Source of the DNA: a virus
Length of the DNA: 26,708 nt
Reading direction: 5' to 3' (one strand)
IMG/VR virus record: IMGVR_UViG_3300048821_000098
Location: 1-26,708 of that record
Shown: positions 1 to 7,885 of the stretch, in pieces
How positions within the stretch are numbered: the stretch's first letter is position 1
Layout: each line of letters begins with the position of its first letter
The notes under the pieces: model-generated
Seen by the model: the letters and a program-made list of their open reading frames with translations, nothing else
The model's database searches: none
What the model was told of the DNA's origin: nothing
Made by a program: the position numbers and the translations under genes

Positions 1-219
1 GCCTACAGCCTGAGCCGCTGTAATTGCGGCTTGGATGCTGGAATAATTATCTGCGTTGAAGATAGGAAAGCCGCCCAGGTTCGCCAGCGCCCCTGCTGCT
101 GTACTTGCACTCGTGCCGCCCTGCTTAATGCTGAGCACTGCGGGCGACTGCGCGCTGGCCAGCATCACTGAAAAACTCAATGTTATGGCGCATATTATCT
201 TACCGAAAATAAATCGCAT
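1..219 (-). CDS. Tail fibre/spike-like protein with signal-peptide-like N-terminus (partial)
   Basis: An open frame of 73 codons runs from ATG at 219 to the left edge, so only the N-terminus is visible. An AGGAG stands 9 nt before the ATG, and the start overlaps the end of the previous gene by 20 nt. Residues 1-24 look like a Sec signal peptide: R2 and K7, a hydrophobic stretch, then ASA before Gln24. After it comes 'QGGTSASTAAGALANLGGF', the GGT-x-TAAGA-x-NLG pattern common in phage tail fibres. Then 'NADNYSSIQAAITAAQA' resembles the entry of pectate-lyase-like beta-helix spikes. I infer a receptor-binding spike or an exported relative of one. The signal peptide is odd for a virion protein. 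The bulk of the gene lies outside the window. Confidence 0.6.
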   Translation of the reverse strand, partial: MRFIFGKIICAITLSFSVMLASAQSPAVLSIKQGGTSASTAAGALANLGGFPIFNADNYSSIQAAITAAQAVG

Positions 220-586
220 AAACGCTGTCTCCTGAAGAAGTCGAGAATGTCAGAGTTACTACTGCGCCCGTAACGCTGTAGTCAACACCAGATCGCTGCA
301 CCTGGCCGTTGTAGCAAAAGGCCAGCAGCAAAGATGGAACGTAACTTAGGGTGTACGTATTGCCGGGGAATGCCCCAGACGGCGCCTCGTTCATGAAGCT
401 AGCAGCCAGCACGGAGCCTAGATTAGCGATGGTAAATGACGCTACTGACAATGCTGGGATCGTCACTGAACCGCCGAAAATAAGATCAAGAAGATTCCAG
501 TTGTAGTTAGTAGGCACCTGCCAATTAGGTTGGTTGAAGCCTGGCACCTGTAGGCCAACATTCGGCGTAGTGGTCTCACTTGGCAT
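200..586 (-). CDS. Small tail fibre-like protein (128 aa)
   Basis: The start at 586 is preceded by AGGAGG at 8 nt spacing. The N-terminus (GLQVPGFNQPNW, then NYNWNLLDLIFGG) follows the pattern of tail fibre N-termini that attach to the baseplate. Residues about 60-128 form a compact beta-rich domain with PSGAFPGNTYTLS, an NGxxxRSGVDY turn and a closing GDSVYAIYF. The same domain is inserted in the DUF4054 adaptor encoded at 16919-17896. It lies between the gp53-like fibre and the partial spike gene, at the end of the tail operon. It is probably a small adhesin or adaptor of the fibre; its exact role is not known. Confidence 0.75.
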   Translation of the reverse strand: MPSETTTPNVGLQVPGFNQPNWQVPTNYNWNLLDLIFGGSVTIPALSVASFTIANLGSVLAASFMNEAPSGAFPGNTYTLSYVPSLLLAFCYNGQVQRSGVDYSVTGAVVTLTFSTSSGDSVYAIYFR

Positions 587-598
587 ATTCGTGGCCTC

Positions 599-1447
599 CT
601 AGTAACCTACCGCGCGCCAATAGACGCCCGATATACTTATGTAAGTTGAGCATGTAAACTCAGAAATAGAGTTTATCTGAACACCAACTTGATACTCTGT
701 ACTTGAAGAAGACGTTACTACGACATTTACAGATGCTAAGTTTGTAAAGTTTATAGGAAATGTGTCAGAAATAGTGAGGCCTGACGTCATATCCAAAAAG
801 CCCCATTGTTCAATTTTTCCGCTCGAATCTTTTGACCAAAATCTAGTGCCGGAACGATCGGAGCCATATGTAATACTAGGCGCTGTGGGAAACAGTGGCG
901 CCGCAGGCCGTAGAATTGAAGTAGCGTCGGCTACAAATATCTGAGTGCTTACGCCAGCGGAAGCCGGCTGTGTTGCAGCGGCGCCGAATCCGGTGCCAAA
1001 TGTAACAGTATGCCCGCCAGCTAAGTCTTGAGCATACATAACAACATACACTTGTCCAGGAACTACTCCACTGGCAGACACCGTAGTAGTTCCCTGCAGC
1101 GATATAGCAAACGCCTGGAACGATGCCGCATTCAATGTAACAGATGATGCCCATACCAGTGTTTGAACTCCGCTTCGCAAGTCGGCAGTCGTCAGTATGT
1201 TGGACAGTTGAGTAACTAAGACAGCGTAGTTGGAGTCAGATATACTGAAGCCCTTATTAGCCATCATCTGAGCTAAGCCGGCCGCAATGACAGAAAGCTG
1301 GTACAAGGTTTTGTTAGCGGAGTCAGACGGCCAGATGCCGTCGACTCCGGCCCCACCAATGCGCGTCGTGTCTGCTAAGTACGCTGCATCAGTCTCTTGG
1401 TTAGCCTGTGATGAATTGAAAACAAGGATATTAGTTGTTCCTGCCAC
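599..1447 (-). CDS. Tail fibre protein, gp53-like C-terminal domain
   Basis: A 282-residue protein starting with GTG at 1447; AGGAG lies about 5 nt upstream, and no better ATG is near. The C-terminal 70 residues (KIEQWGF, then FPINFTNLASVNVVV, ending YWRAVGY) fit the trimerising C-terminal domain of gp53-like tail fibres, where a W-G turn is followed by beta strands and a terminal A-x-GY. The N-terminal half contains helical and Ala/Ser/Thr-rich parts. The gene follows the DUF2612 baseplate gene directly, the usual place for tail fibres. It probably acts outside the cell in host recognition. The receptor cannot be told from the sequence. Confidence 0.8.
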   Translation of the reverse strand: MAGTTNILVFNSSQANQETDAAYLADTTRIGGAGVDGIWPSDSANKTLYQLSVIAAGLAQMMANKGFSISDSNYAVLVTQLSNILTTADLRSGVQTLVWASSVTLNAASFQAFAISLQGTTTVSASGVVPGQVYVVMYAQDLAGGHTVTFGTGFGAAATQPASAGVSTQIFVADATSILRPAAPLFPTAPSITYGSDRSGTRFWSKDSSGKIEQWGFLDMTSGLTISDTFPINFTNLASVNVVVTSSSSTEYQVGVQINSISEFTCSTYISISGVYWRAVGY

Positions 1448-1459
1448 GGTTGCTCCTAC

Positions 1460-3103
1460 CTACCACCAAGCGTATTGAACGTTGTCAATCGTGAACGACA
1501 TGTGCCCTGCAGCAGCGTTTAAGTCTTGCTGCACCTGCAAGCACGGCCCTGGAGCCCAGCCAGCGATGTAAGCTGGAACATTCTGCATGCCGGTTGATAT
1601 TATGAATAACACCCCATCCAACTGGATGGAAACGAATGAGAACAACCTGGTTGTTGTGTCGAATTTGTAAGTGAACACAACAGCATGAGCTACACCAGGA
1701 GTTAGTGGCCCTGGATTGAACCCGCAGTCCACCCAACTCTGCGCGGCGTTGACAATTTGAAAATGTCCGCCCTCTGCGTAGTTCAATTGGCAACTGCCAT
1801 TGTAGTTGTAGCCAGCTTCTGAAAGAATCGTATCTATTTCAATAGCTTGTGCATAAGTGGCGCACGCTGCATCAACAGTGAGCGTAAAACTAAGTTGCAG
1901 GTTGCCCGTATTTGTCAGGATAGGCCGTGGCGGCAGGTACGCCATCCAATCGGCGTAACCGCCTGGCACGGTAGAACCGCTGCACGCCAAGGTAGCGGCT
2001 GTGACTGGATATGTGCCCTGCGTAAATGAGTAAGCAGTTGGCGGAACTCCGCCGATAGCGGCGAAGGTTGTCGGCGGCGTAGTTACCGGCGGCGTGCCGG
2101 ACCCGGCGATGTGCAGGCCCCATGTTGAAAGCGTCTGCAAGTTAGGTGTGTCGTACTGTATAGCAGCGGTGACCACGACGCCGTATGACACTTGCAATGC
2201 TGCATTATAGCTGCCATTGCCAGCTTGATTTGCCGCCACCACCACTGTACCCACTCCAGTTATGGTCAAGGCGTTGCCGAAGACTGTACCAGGACCTGAT
2301 ATGACACTAAAGGTAATACCCAAACCTGAGCTCGCCGAAGCTGAAAGAGTGATTGGAGAAACGCCGTTCACAACCGGCGATGAAGGCGGCGTAAAGGTGA
2401 TGCTTTGATTCAAAAGCCCTGGCGTGGTCGACGTGCCAGACCAGTATCCGATGTCGAAGCCAGCCACAAAGGCGTCATTAAGATCAAAGCCGAATGCTGG
2501 CAGCTTACTCATATTGAATAGATACTCTACGCCCTCTGGCCGCGGAACTATTAACCCATTCTGAACTATGCCGGTAGTTGCATCATTCACAGCAAATCCG
2601 CAGATCATATCAATAAGCAGCGAGGATGACAGGCCGCTAATAAACAGTGTGGCCGTCATATTCTGATTATCAGCTACTACAATGCGGGTAGTAGGAAACA
2701 AGTATGCCCAGATGGCATATAAACTACCGAGTGTGCCGTCCCACTGGTTCTGAGCTATTTTTGCTTTAATGTAAGTTCTATACGTCGTGTCGTCTAGTAC
2801 AGGACTTACGCCGAAACTTGGCTGGAACGGCAGTACGCGGTTAGCTTGCGCAACGGCACCCTTCGCATCCAGCTGAGCTCCGATGGCATAATCTAGATCC
2901 AAAGCAGTGTTCATCTTGACAAGACACTGGCTAATATCATCGAATTTCTGCAGCAGCATTTTCAGCAGCGCCTTTAGCTTCACTGAGTTGGCATATTGCG
3001 ATGTTAACAGTGCTTGATAGTAACCTATCGGCGACGACTCTAAAGGCTCATTGCCGTAACCGCCCAGGCCATAGCCCTGCGTTCCGTAGTTCGGATTGCG
3101 CAT
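1460..3103 (-). CDS. DUF2612 baseplate protein with added Ig-like and lectin-like domains
   Basis: 547 residues. Residues 1 to about 225 match the DUF2612 baseplate family (a gpI/gp53 type wedge component): 'LESSPIGYYQALLTSQY' near the start and 'AIWAYLFP' near 130. DUF2612 proteins are usually only about 200 residues. Residues about 233-311 are an Ig-like repeat (SITFTPPSSPVVNGVSPITL, then VVVAANQAGNGSYNAA). Residues about 380-547 look like a concanavalin/LamG-type beta sandwich ending FTIDNVQYAWW. The extra domains probably make this baseplate protein a receptor-binding protein as well. It starts 3 nt after the baseplate J stop codon and has little Shine-Dalgarno signal, so translation is probably coupled. 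Confidence 0.85.
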   Translation of the reverse strand: MRNPNYGTQGYGLGGYGNEPLESSPIGYYQALLTSQYANSVKLKALLKMLLQKFDDISQCLVKMNTALDLDYAIGAQLDAKGAVAQANRVLPFQPSFGVSPVLDDTTYRTYIKAKIAQNQWDGTLGSLYAIWAYLFPTTRIVVADNQNMTATLFISGLSSSLLIDMICGFAVNDATTGIVQNGLIVPRPEGVEYLFNMSKLPAFGFDLNDAFVAGFDIGYWSGTSTTPGLLNQSITFTPPSSPVVNGVSPITLSASASSGLGITFSVISGPGTVFGNALTITGVGTVVVAANQAGNGSYNAALQVSYGVVVTAAIQYDTPNLQTLSTWGLHIAGSGTPPVTTPPTTFAAIGGVPPTAYSFTQGTYPVTAATLACSGSTVPGGYADWMAYLPPRPILTNTGNLQLSFTLTVDAACATYAQAIEIDTILSEAGYNYNGSCQLNYAEGGHFQIVNAAQSWVDCGFNPGPLTPGVAHAVVFTYKFDTTTRLFSFVSIQLDGVLFIISTGMQNVPAYIAGWAPGPCLQVQQDLNAAAGHMSFTIDNVQYAWW

Positions 3104-3106
3104 AAC

Positions 3107-4564
3107 CTACACCGCCGCCACGACAACATTAGGCGCTACACCCTGCGCTGCTTGATAGAACAACAGCGTCAGGTCGGCGGCCGTCGTGGGCTGTACCGCC
3201 GTTACGCTCACTGTGGCGCTGCTGCCGTACCCACCAGTGACTGCCGCCCCAATTGCGAGCGCGTAGCCAGTGCCAGCGGTCGTGACCTGCGGCTGGATGC
3301 TGGTAATACCGCCAGTGCCGTTAATGCCGCTGACCGTCACGGTACCGCTGGTTCCACCTGCTACTGTCAGTACATCGCCCACATGGTAACCAGACCCTGC
3401 AGCATCTGGTATCACGGTGAAAAGCCCAGTGGCAGTTGTACCTAGCGTGACACTTTTGATAGAGAACTCTGGCTGCGACAGATTAGGTGTCATAGCTAGT
3501 GCAGCGCCGTATAGTGCTGAGTAAGTGATCCCCTCGCCTATAGCCAGTGAGTTCAAGTAGTTTACTAACGCCGTCTGAATAGCCGCCAGAGTGGTTGAGG
3601 TGAAACCGCTTAACCCATGCACATACATGCCGACGTACGGTTGCACATAACTGGGCCGGTAGTAGCTGATGGTAGCCTCGTAGCCGGTAACTGGGTCAGT
3701 CACGACTACAGAAGTAGTTCCATTGGTAAGGCACCCAATAGTCTTCTTACCGTAGATAGCAGTGGCCACCGCCAACGGCAAGCCGCCTTCAACCACCATA
3801 GTGATAGAATGCGCCGGATTGCCCCACGGACTATCAACGGCGCCGGTGGGGTTCTCTATAGAAGTTCCAGGACCACCAGGCGTCGGATAACCCGGAGCCA
3901 CGCGAGTAACACCGCTAACTGCCAAGATAGAGGCCACAGTGGCGGCAGTAGGAGTCACTGAAGGCAGCGCCACTGAGACAGCTTGACGCGCCCGCAGAGC
4001 AGAGTCTGCTTCCACAGCAGTGCCTGGTGTAGCGGCTGATGTGTTACTTACTGACGTCCACCCATTAGTGGGGGTGGCTATGATGTTAATAGTTCCAGCT
4101 TCAGCCGTGACATTACCTGGCGTTGTGCATACAACTGTAACACTCGTAGTTCCAGTCGCTAATGGCGTGGACGTCGGCAGTGCCCATAGATTACCGCTCT
4201 GATCTTGCACAAAAGCATTCGTAAGTATGATGTCGGCTGTGCTAACGCATGCCACTAACGCGGTGGAGTATGAAAATGGCAGCCGAGCCAGGCCATTCAT
4301 TTTTACCACACGGTCCAACCCGGTTCCAACGGCTGTCAATGGCGACGCTTGGTTGTAAGTTAGCTGCAAGCCGGCATTTGTATCAGCCTGCTTGAGCGAT
4401 ATGATGGACAACAATTGATAAATTGCAGAATCCGGACCGACGTATTGATTAGCGCCGTAGATATTTAAGTACGACTGAAGGTTGTCAGCCAGAATAGAGG
4501 CATAAGACGCCGTGGTAAGCCCGGCGGGTCCTACTGAGGGCGGTGCGTATGCGGGAGTCGACAT
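3107..4564 (-). CDS. Baseplate J-like protein
   Basis: 485 residues of the Baseplate_J family (P2 gpJ/T4 gp6 type), a wedge component at the tail tip. Diagnostic parts are the N-terminal 'GPDSAIYQLLSIISLKQAD', the 'LDRVVKMNGLARLP' stretch near residue 83, and 'VEADSALRARQAVSVALPS' near 183, the hallmark E-x-D-x-x-LR-x-R segment. Residues about 383-457 are an extra beta-rich domain (GSGYHVGDVLTVAGG, then GTGYALAIGAAVTGG) near the C-terminus; a related domain sits in the sheath. It follows the gp25-like gene after a stop/start spacing of 2 nt and precedes DUF2612, the standard order. Confidence 0.92.
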   Translation of the reverse strand: MSTPAYAPPSVGPAGLTTASYASILADNLQSYLNIYGANQYVGPDSAIYQLLSIISLKQADTNAGLQLTYNQASPLTAVGTGLDRVVKMNGLARLPFSYSTALVACVSTADIILTNAFVQDQSGNLWALPTSTPLATGTTSVTVVCTTPGNVTAEAGTINIIATPTNGWTSVSNTSAATPGTAVEADSALRARQAVSVALPSVTPTAATVASILAVSGVTRVAPGYPTPGGPGTSIENPTGAVDSPWGNPAHSITMVVEGGLPLAVATAIYGKKTIGCLTNGTTSVVVTDPVTGYEATISYYRPSYVQPYVGMYVHGLSGFTSTTLAAIQTALVNYLNSLAIGEGITYSALYGAALAMTPNLSQPEFSIKSVTLGTTATGLFTVIPDAAGSGYHVGDVLTVAGGTSGTVTVSGINGTGGITSIQPQVTTAGTGYALAIGAAVTGGYGSSATVSVTAVQPTTAADLTLLFYQAAQGVAPNVVVAAV

Positions 4565-4566
4565 AG

Positions 4567-4950
4567 TTATACATCCAGACTCGCCGAAGAGCCCGGCGTG
4601 TTGGTTACATTGATAGGCCCGAAAGCCGTCTGCGCCGAGGCGCTAAATTTGAAGGCTCCATTTTCAAATGCTGTGGCCACATTGGAAACTCCGGTAACGA
4701 ATGGTGCACCCTGCACTAGCGCCTGAACCAGCGCCTGCATGGCTATTTGATTGGTCGGCACCGTCAGCCGCCCCAGCATAGCTTGGAACACCGGCAGACC
4801 GATATTGAGATTCTCCCACCACTCACCTAAAAACAATCGCAGCTGTGTAAGAATGACTTGTGTCACCGCGGCTTGGTCGGTAAGTTGCGAGTTAGGATCA
4901 AACACCGGATCATAATTGGCGTCCAGAAGCAGGTAAGTTATACTGGCCAT
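4567..4950 (-). CDS. Baseplate assembly protein, gp25/gpW-like
   Basis: 127 residues from ATG at 4950, which overlaps the previous stop as TGATG; a longer frame exists upstream but lies inside the spike gene. 'LTDQAAVTQVILTQLRLFLGEWWENLNIGLPVFQAML' (about residues 22-58, quoted here only as key parts: LRLFLGEWW and GLPVFQ) is the typical core of gp25/gpW-like wedge proteins, which link the sheath to the baseplate. The position between spike and baseplate J is canonical. Confidence 0.85.
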   Translation of the reverse strand: MASITYLLLDANYDPVFDPNSQLTDQAAVTQVILTQLRLFLGEWWENLNIGLPVFQAMLGRLTVPTNQIAMQALVQALVQGAPFVTGVSNVATAFENGAFKFSASAQTAFGPINVTNTPGSSASLDV

Positions 4951-5741
4951 CACGCACCCTTCAGAATGGTGGTTTGAGACGCCGACGGCATCGCCGGCCC
5001 GGCGTACCCAAGCCCAGCCAAGAATGGTTGTATATTGGTGATGAACCAACTAAGCCAGTCCGAATTGACAAGAGCGAGCGGCGTTCCGCCGGTGTTATAC
5101 ACGGCCACGTCCGGCGCCTCAAGGCTGATGGTGCCAGCAGAACTAACCTGTGCGTCACCGGTGGCGTTGATCTTCGCCGTGCCTGTGGTGGTTACCTGCA
5201 CGGCCGGCGCCGTTACAGTTACACCGGCTTCGGCTACATCTATGACAACAGTTCCATCGTCACTCCGCAGTTGCGCGGATGTAGTGGAGTAGCTCGATAG
5301 CAACCGTTGCTGGCTCCATGGGCCGGGAATGCAGAAGGCGTCAGACAGGTCGTGGCGACGCAATTCAAATTGTACATTCTGCCACCCGCCATGGGCCCAC
5401 CAAGTGTCGATACACAGGTCGGCGAATACTACTAGGCACTCGTCACCAGCTTTTATCGGCAGCGTTAATGAGAAGCCGCCGCCGCGCGGCAGCACCACTG
5501 GCACGTCCAGCAGCTGATGTATCGCCACGTCGACTTGGCCAGCAGGGTCTTGCATGCGTTCCATCACCGTCAATTGCACCATGACAGTCTGCTTGACTGC
5601 ATCGAACTTTGTGATGAGACCAGGCATAGCCACGCGCATGTCACACGCTGCTTGATGCAGTAAGTCAGTCCACTGAGCCGTGGATGCTGCACTACGCGCC
5701 TCTGGCGTGAGGTTAGTGGATGAGGCGGAGTTAGACGCCAT
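4950..5741 (-). CDS. Baseplate spike/puncturing protein, Gp138 N-terminal domain
   Basis: 263 residues from ATG at 5741, or 265 from ATG at 5747. The upstream GGAGG stands 9 nt from the inner ATG but only 3 nt from the outer one, so I prefer 5741. Residues about 28-145 fit the Gp138 OB-fold family: 'MRVAMPGLITKFD', 'VVLPRGGGFSLTLPIKAGDECLV' (key: LPRGGGFSLTLP and GDECLVVF), then 'RRHDLSDAFCIPG'. The C-terminal half is a repetitive beta stretch (TVVIDVAEAGVTVTAP and similar), as expected of a trimeric beta-helical spike. It caps the tail tube tip and pierces the outer membrane. Confidence 0.88.
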   Translation of the reverse strand: MASNSASSTNLTPEARSAASTAQWTDLLHQAACDMRVAMPGLITKFDAVKQTVMVQLTVMERMQDPAGQVDVAIHQLLDVPVVLPRGGGFSLTLPIKAGDECLVVFADLCIDTWWAHGGWQNVQFELRRHDLSDAFCIPGPWSQQRLLSSYSTTSAQLRSDDGTVVIDVAEAGVTVTAPAVQVTTTGTAKINATGDAQVSSAGTISLEAPDVAVYNTGGTPLALVNSDWLSWFITNIQPFLAGLGYAGPAMPSASQTTILKGA

Positions 5742-5746
5742 AAACA

Positions 5747-6769
5747 TTAGCCTCCAGTCAAGAATATGCCACGCAGGGCATTTTGTGTATATTTACGCGT
5801 GTAACCTAATACATCAGTTTGCCACACATTGCCGCGCGTATCACCGCGATGGTGAACCTCTGCCACCACATACTGCCCATCTTGAGCTAGTGGCATGTAT
5901 GGACCTTGAGGCATTTGCCGCGTCAACTGTATTATCACAGCGTTATTGATAGCTACTAACAACGGCGGCATCTGCACCTTGAGTCGAGGGTCAAGCAACA
6001 CACTGAATTCCACACCGCAGTCAGTCTGCCGCGGCGTGCCTACAATAGTATAGGAAGTGGTTGTAGACGGGGCACTACCGGTCCAGTTAGCTGGTAATGG
6101 CGGTGAGTAGGTATAAGCTGGTGCGTCAGTTCCAGAGTCCAGTGGACCGATGGCGTAACCTTTAGGCGCCTTGAACCACTGCATGTTGTGAGTATCTGCT
6201 AACTGCCCAAAATACTTGTCGACGCTGCCAAATATAACCTTGCCACGCAGGTACTTAGTATCACCTAGCGCGGACGGTAGTGGCGCTATTGCTTGCCCGC
6301 TTATAGCCGTCAGCATCTGAGCTACTACTGTTGCCTGCGTTGTGTTTTGCGCTTGATTGAAGTTAACACGCCGTGCTATGCGCGGGTCGGTGGCTAGGCA
6401 GTGGAACGTCATCTTGAGGTCAACGACATCTTCACGTGTCAGTAGCACCTGCATTACAGCACCGCTCCAGATAACCTGCTGGTTACCGATAGACTGATAA
6501 CCAGCGCTAAGCGTTACCCATTGAGCGTTAGTTAGCGCGTTCTGTATAGTAGCGTCGTCGCAGTTGTATACCGATATGTCGGCGAACCACCAAGGCGATG
6601 GAATAGCAGTCTGATGTACGTCGAACGTAATGCGCAGGGCTTCCGGCTCCCACGCGCTGCTGGACAGCACTGCGCCAGGCGAGCCAGACCCGTCAGGCGT
6701 GCTGTAAACGGTAAGCGTGTAGGCGCGGCCCCAATATGGCGTGGTGGATGCCAATGGCGTAGTGCTCAT
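5747..6769 (-). CDS. Baseplate hub protein
   Basis: 340 residues from ATG at 6769, overlapping the plug stop codon as ATGA. The position between the baseplate plug and the Gp138-type spike is that of the hub (gpD/gp27-like), which joins tube and spike. The features 'ISVYNCDDATIQNALTNAQW', 'VIWSGAVMQVLLTREDVVDLK' (key: WSGAV and TREDVVD) and 'TRKYTQNALRGIFLTGG' at the end are consistent with hub proteins of this phage type. No catalytic domain is visible. The assignment rests mainly on gene order. Confidence 0.75.
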   Translation of the reverse strand: MSTTPLASTTPYWGRAYTLTVYSTPDGSGSPGAVLSSSAWEPEALRITFDVHQTAIPSPWWFADISVYNCDDATIQNALTNAQWVTLSAGYQSIGNQQVIWSGAVMQVLLTREDVVDLKMTFHCLATDPRIARRVNFNQAQNTTQATVVAQMLTAISGQAIAPLPSALGDTKYLRGKVIFGSVDKYFGQLADTHNMQWFKAPKGYAIGPLDSGTDAPAYTYSPPLPANWTGSAPSTTTSYTIVGTPRQTDCGVEFSVLLDPRLKVQMPPLLVAINNAVIIQLTRQMPQGPYMPLAQDGQYVVAEVHHRGDTRGNVWQTDVLGYTRKYTQNALRGIFLTGG

Positions 6770-7107
6770 GACGGCGTGTCCCCCCAAACCAACAAGAAGT
6801 CAGAACCTAAGTCATTCGCGCCTGGGTAATCAGCGTCAGAACTGCCAACATTCAGCAAGTAAGCGCTACCGATGGCAAGATAGGCGTGCTGAGCCAGCAT
6901 GTTAGCAGCTGGATACACACCTGTCAACATTGGTACTGAGTCAAGAAGCAGTGCACCCTGCGCGGAGTACACCGTCATTGACCAATGACCGCTCATGTAG
7001 GAGTAGTTCAGTGTAAGATTCAAAGTCAACGGTGAACCGTCCACCGTCAACTGCACAGACAGTGATTGGTTCGGCATGGAGGTCAATGGCACTATTTGAT
7101 TAGCCAA
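6766..7107 (-). CDS. Phage baseplate plug protein (DUF6983-like)
   Basis: 113 residues when started at TTG 7107: AGGAA lies 5 nt upstream, and this start gives the typical beginning ANQIVPLTSMPNQ. A longer frame to 7233 lies in the Dit-like gene and is basic and unlike the family. The body has the family pattern PLTS-x-PNQ-x-x-x-V, LTLNLTLNYSYMSGHW and MTVYSAQGALLLDSVPMLTG. Plug proteins close the channel of the tail tip near the hub. The start lies inside the last codons of the preceding gene, giving coupled translation. Confidence 0.78.
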   Translation of the reverse strand: MANQIVPLTSMPNQSLSVQLTVDGSPLTLNLTLNYSYMSGHWSMTVYSAQGALLLDSVPMLTGVYPAANMLAQHAYLAIGSAYLLNVGSSDADYPGANDLGSDFLLVWGDTPS

Positions 7108-7885
7108 CGGGTTCCTCCGCACTAGCGCTGCTAGATAGCGTGCCTGAGCCGATAACAGTTGGAGCAAGTGGATTAGCCGTTTCACCAAACTGCGCCGTTT
7201 GCGATGCCGACAGCGGAGTGCTTGTAGTAACACCGCTGCTGGTCAACTGCGTGGTCTGCGGCAGCGCACTGGCGGCTACCTGCTGCACATTGGCGATGAA
7301 TACCTGCTTGAAAGTAACTCGACACCGCAAGCTAGTCTTAGTTTTGTTGGTCTCTTCCGGCGCGATGGACTCAACCATCATATTGGAGTAGACTTTCAAC
7401 CGAGTGCCAAGAGTGACTAAGACCCGCCCTGTAACCCAGGAACTTATCGTGGCAAAGGCATTGACGCTCTTTGATGGCTTTGATGATACAGCCGCGCCTA
7501 CCCACGGAACTGCGTTAGGCGCGTATGAACTAGTGTACGCGGCCATAGCATCAGAAATTCCTATATCAAGGGTTACGCGGGCCGGCATGGCGTAGGCATG
7601 GTCTGATATGTTAGCGCCAGTTTGTACTGGATGCTCAGTGATGTGTGCTTCTTGCTGATGCTCAACACGCATGACTGCGTCTGGAACGTACATCTGCGAT
7701 GTCGTGCCGGATGCTGTCATAGTCATCACGCCGCTCGCGGACGTGGTGGTAGTGTTTGCTGGCGCGTTCTGTGAACCGCTGATCAGAATGTAGTACAAAG
7801 GTGACGCCTGCCACTGCGGCGGACGCCAGGGCGAACTGCTGGCGCCATTTGATAGCAAAGCTGCACCAATGATCCCGGCGGCCAT
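7100..7885 (-). CDS. Dit-like baseplate/distal tail protein
   Basis: 261 residues. The central part 'EHPVQTGANISDHAYAMPAR' (key residues EHPVxTGxxISDHxY) followed by 'VTLDIGIS' and later 'TLGTRLKVYSNMMVESI' and 'CRVTFKQVFIA' fits Dit-like N-terminal domains, in which a bound ring at the tail tip is built. The N-terminus is Ala/Gly-rich and the C-terminal 60 residues are Ser/Thr-rich and probably unstructured. It follows the tape measure gene with a one-base overlap and precedes the plug, as in related myophages. Confidence 0.75.
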   Translation of the reverse strand: MAAGIIGAALLSNGASSSPWRPPQWQASPLYYILISGSQNAPANTTTTSASGVMTMTASGTTSQMYVPDAVMRVEHQQEAHITEHPVQTGANISDHAYAMPARVTLDIGISDAMAAYTSSYAPNAVPWVGAAVSSKPSKSVNAFATISSWVTGRVLVTLGTRLKVYSNMMVESIAPEETNKTKTSLRCRVTFKQVFIANVQQVAASALPQTTQLTSSGVTTSTPLSASQTAQFGETANPLAPTVIGSGTLSSSASAEEPVG

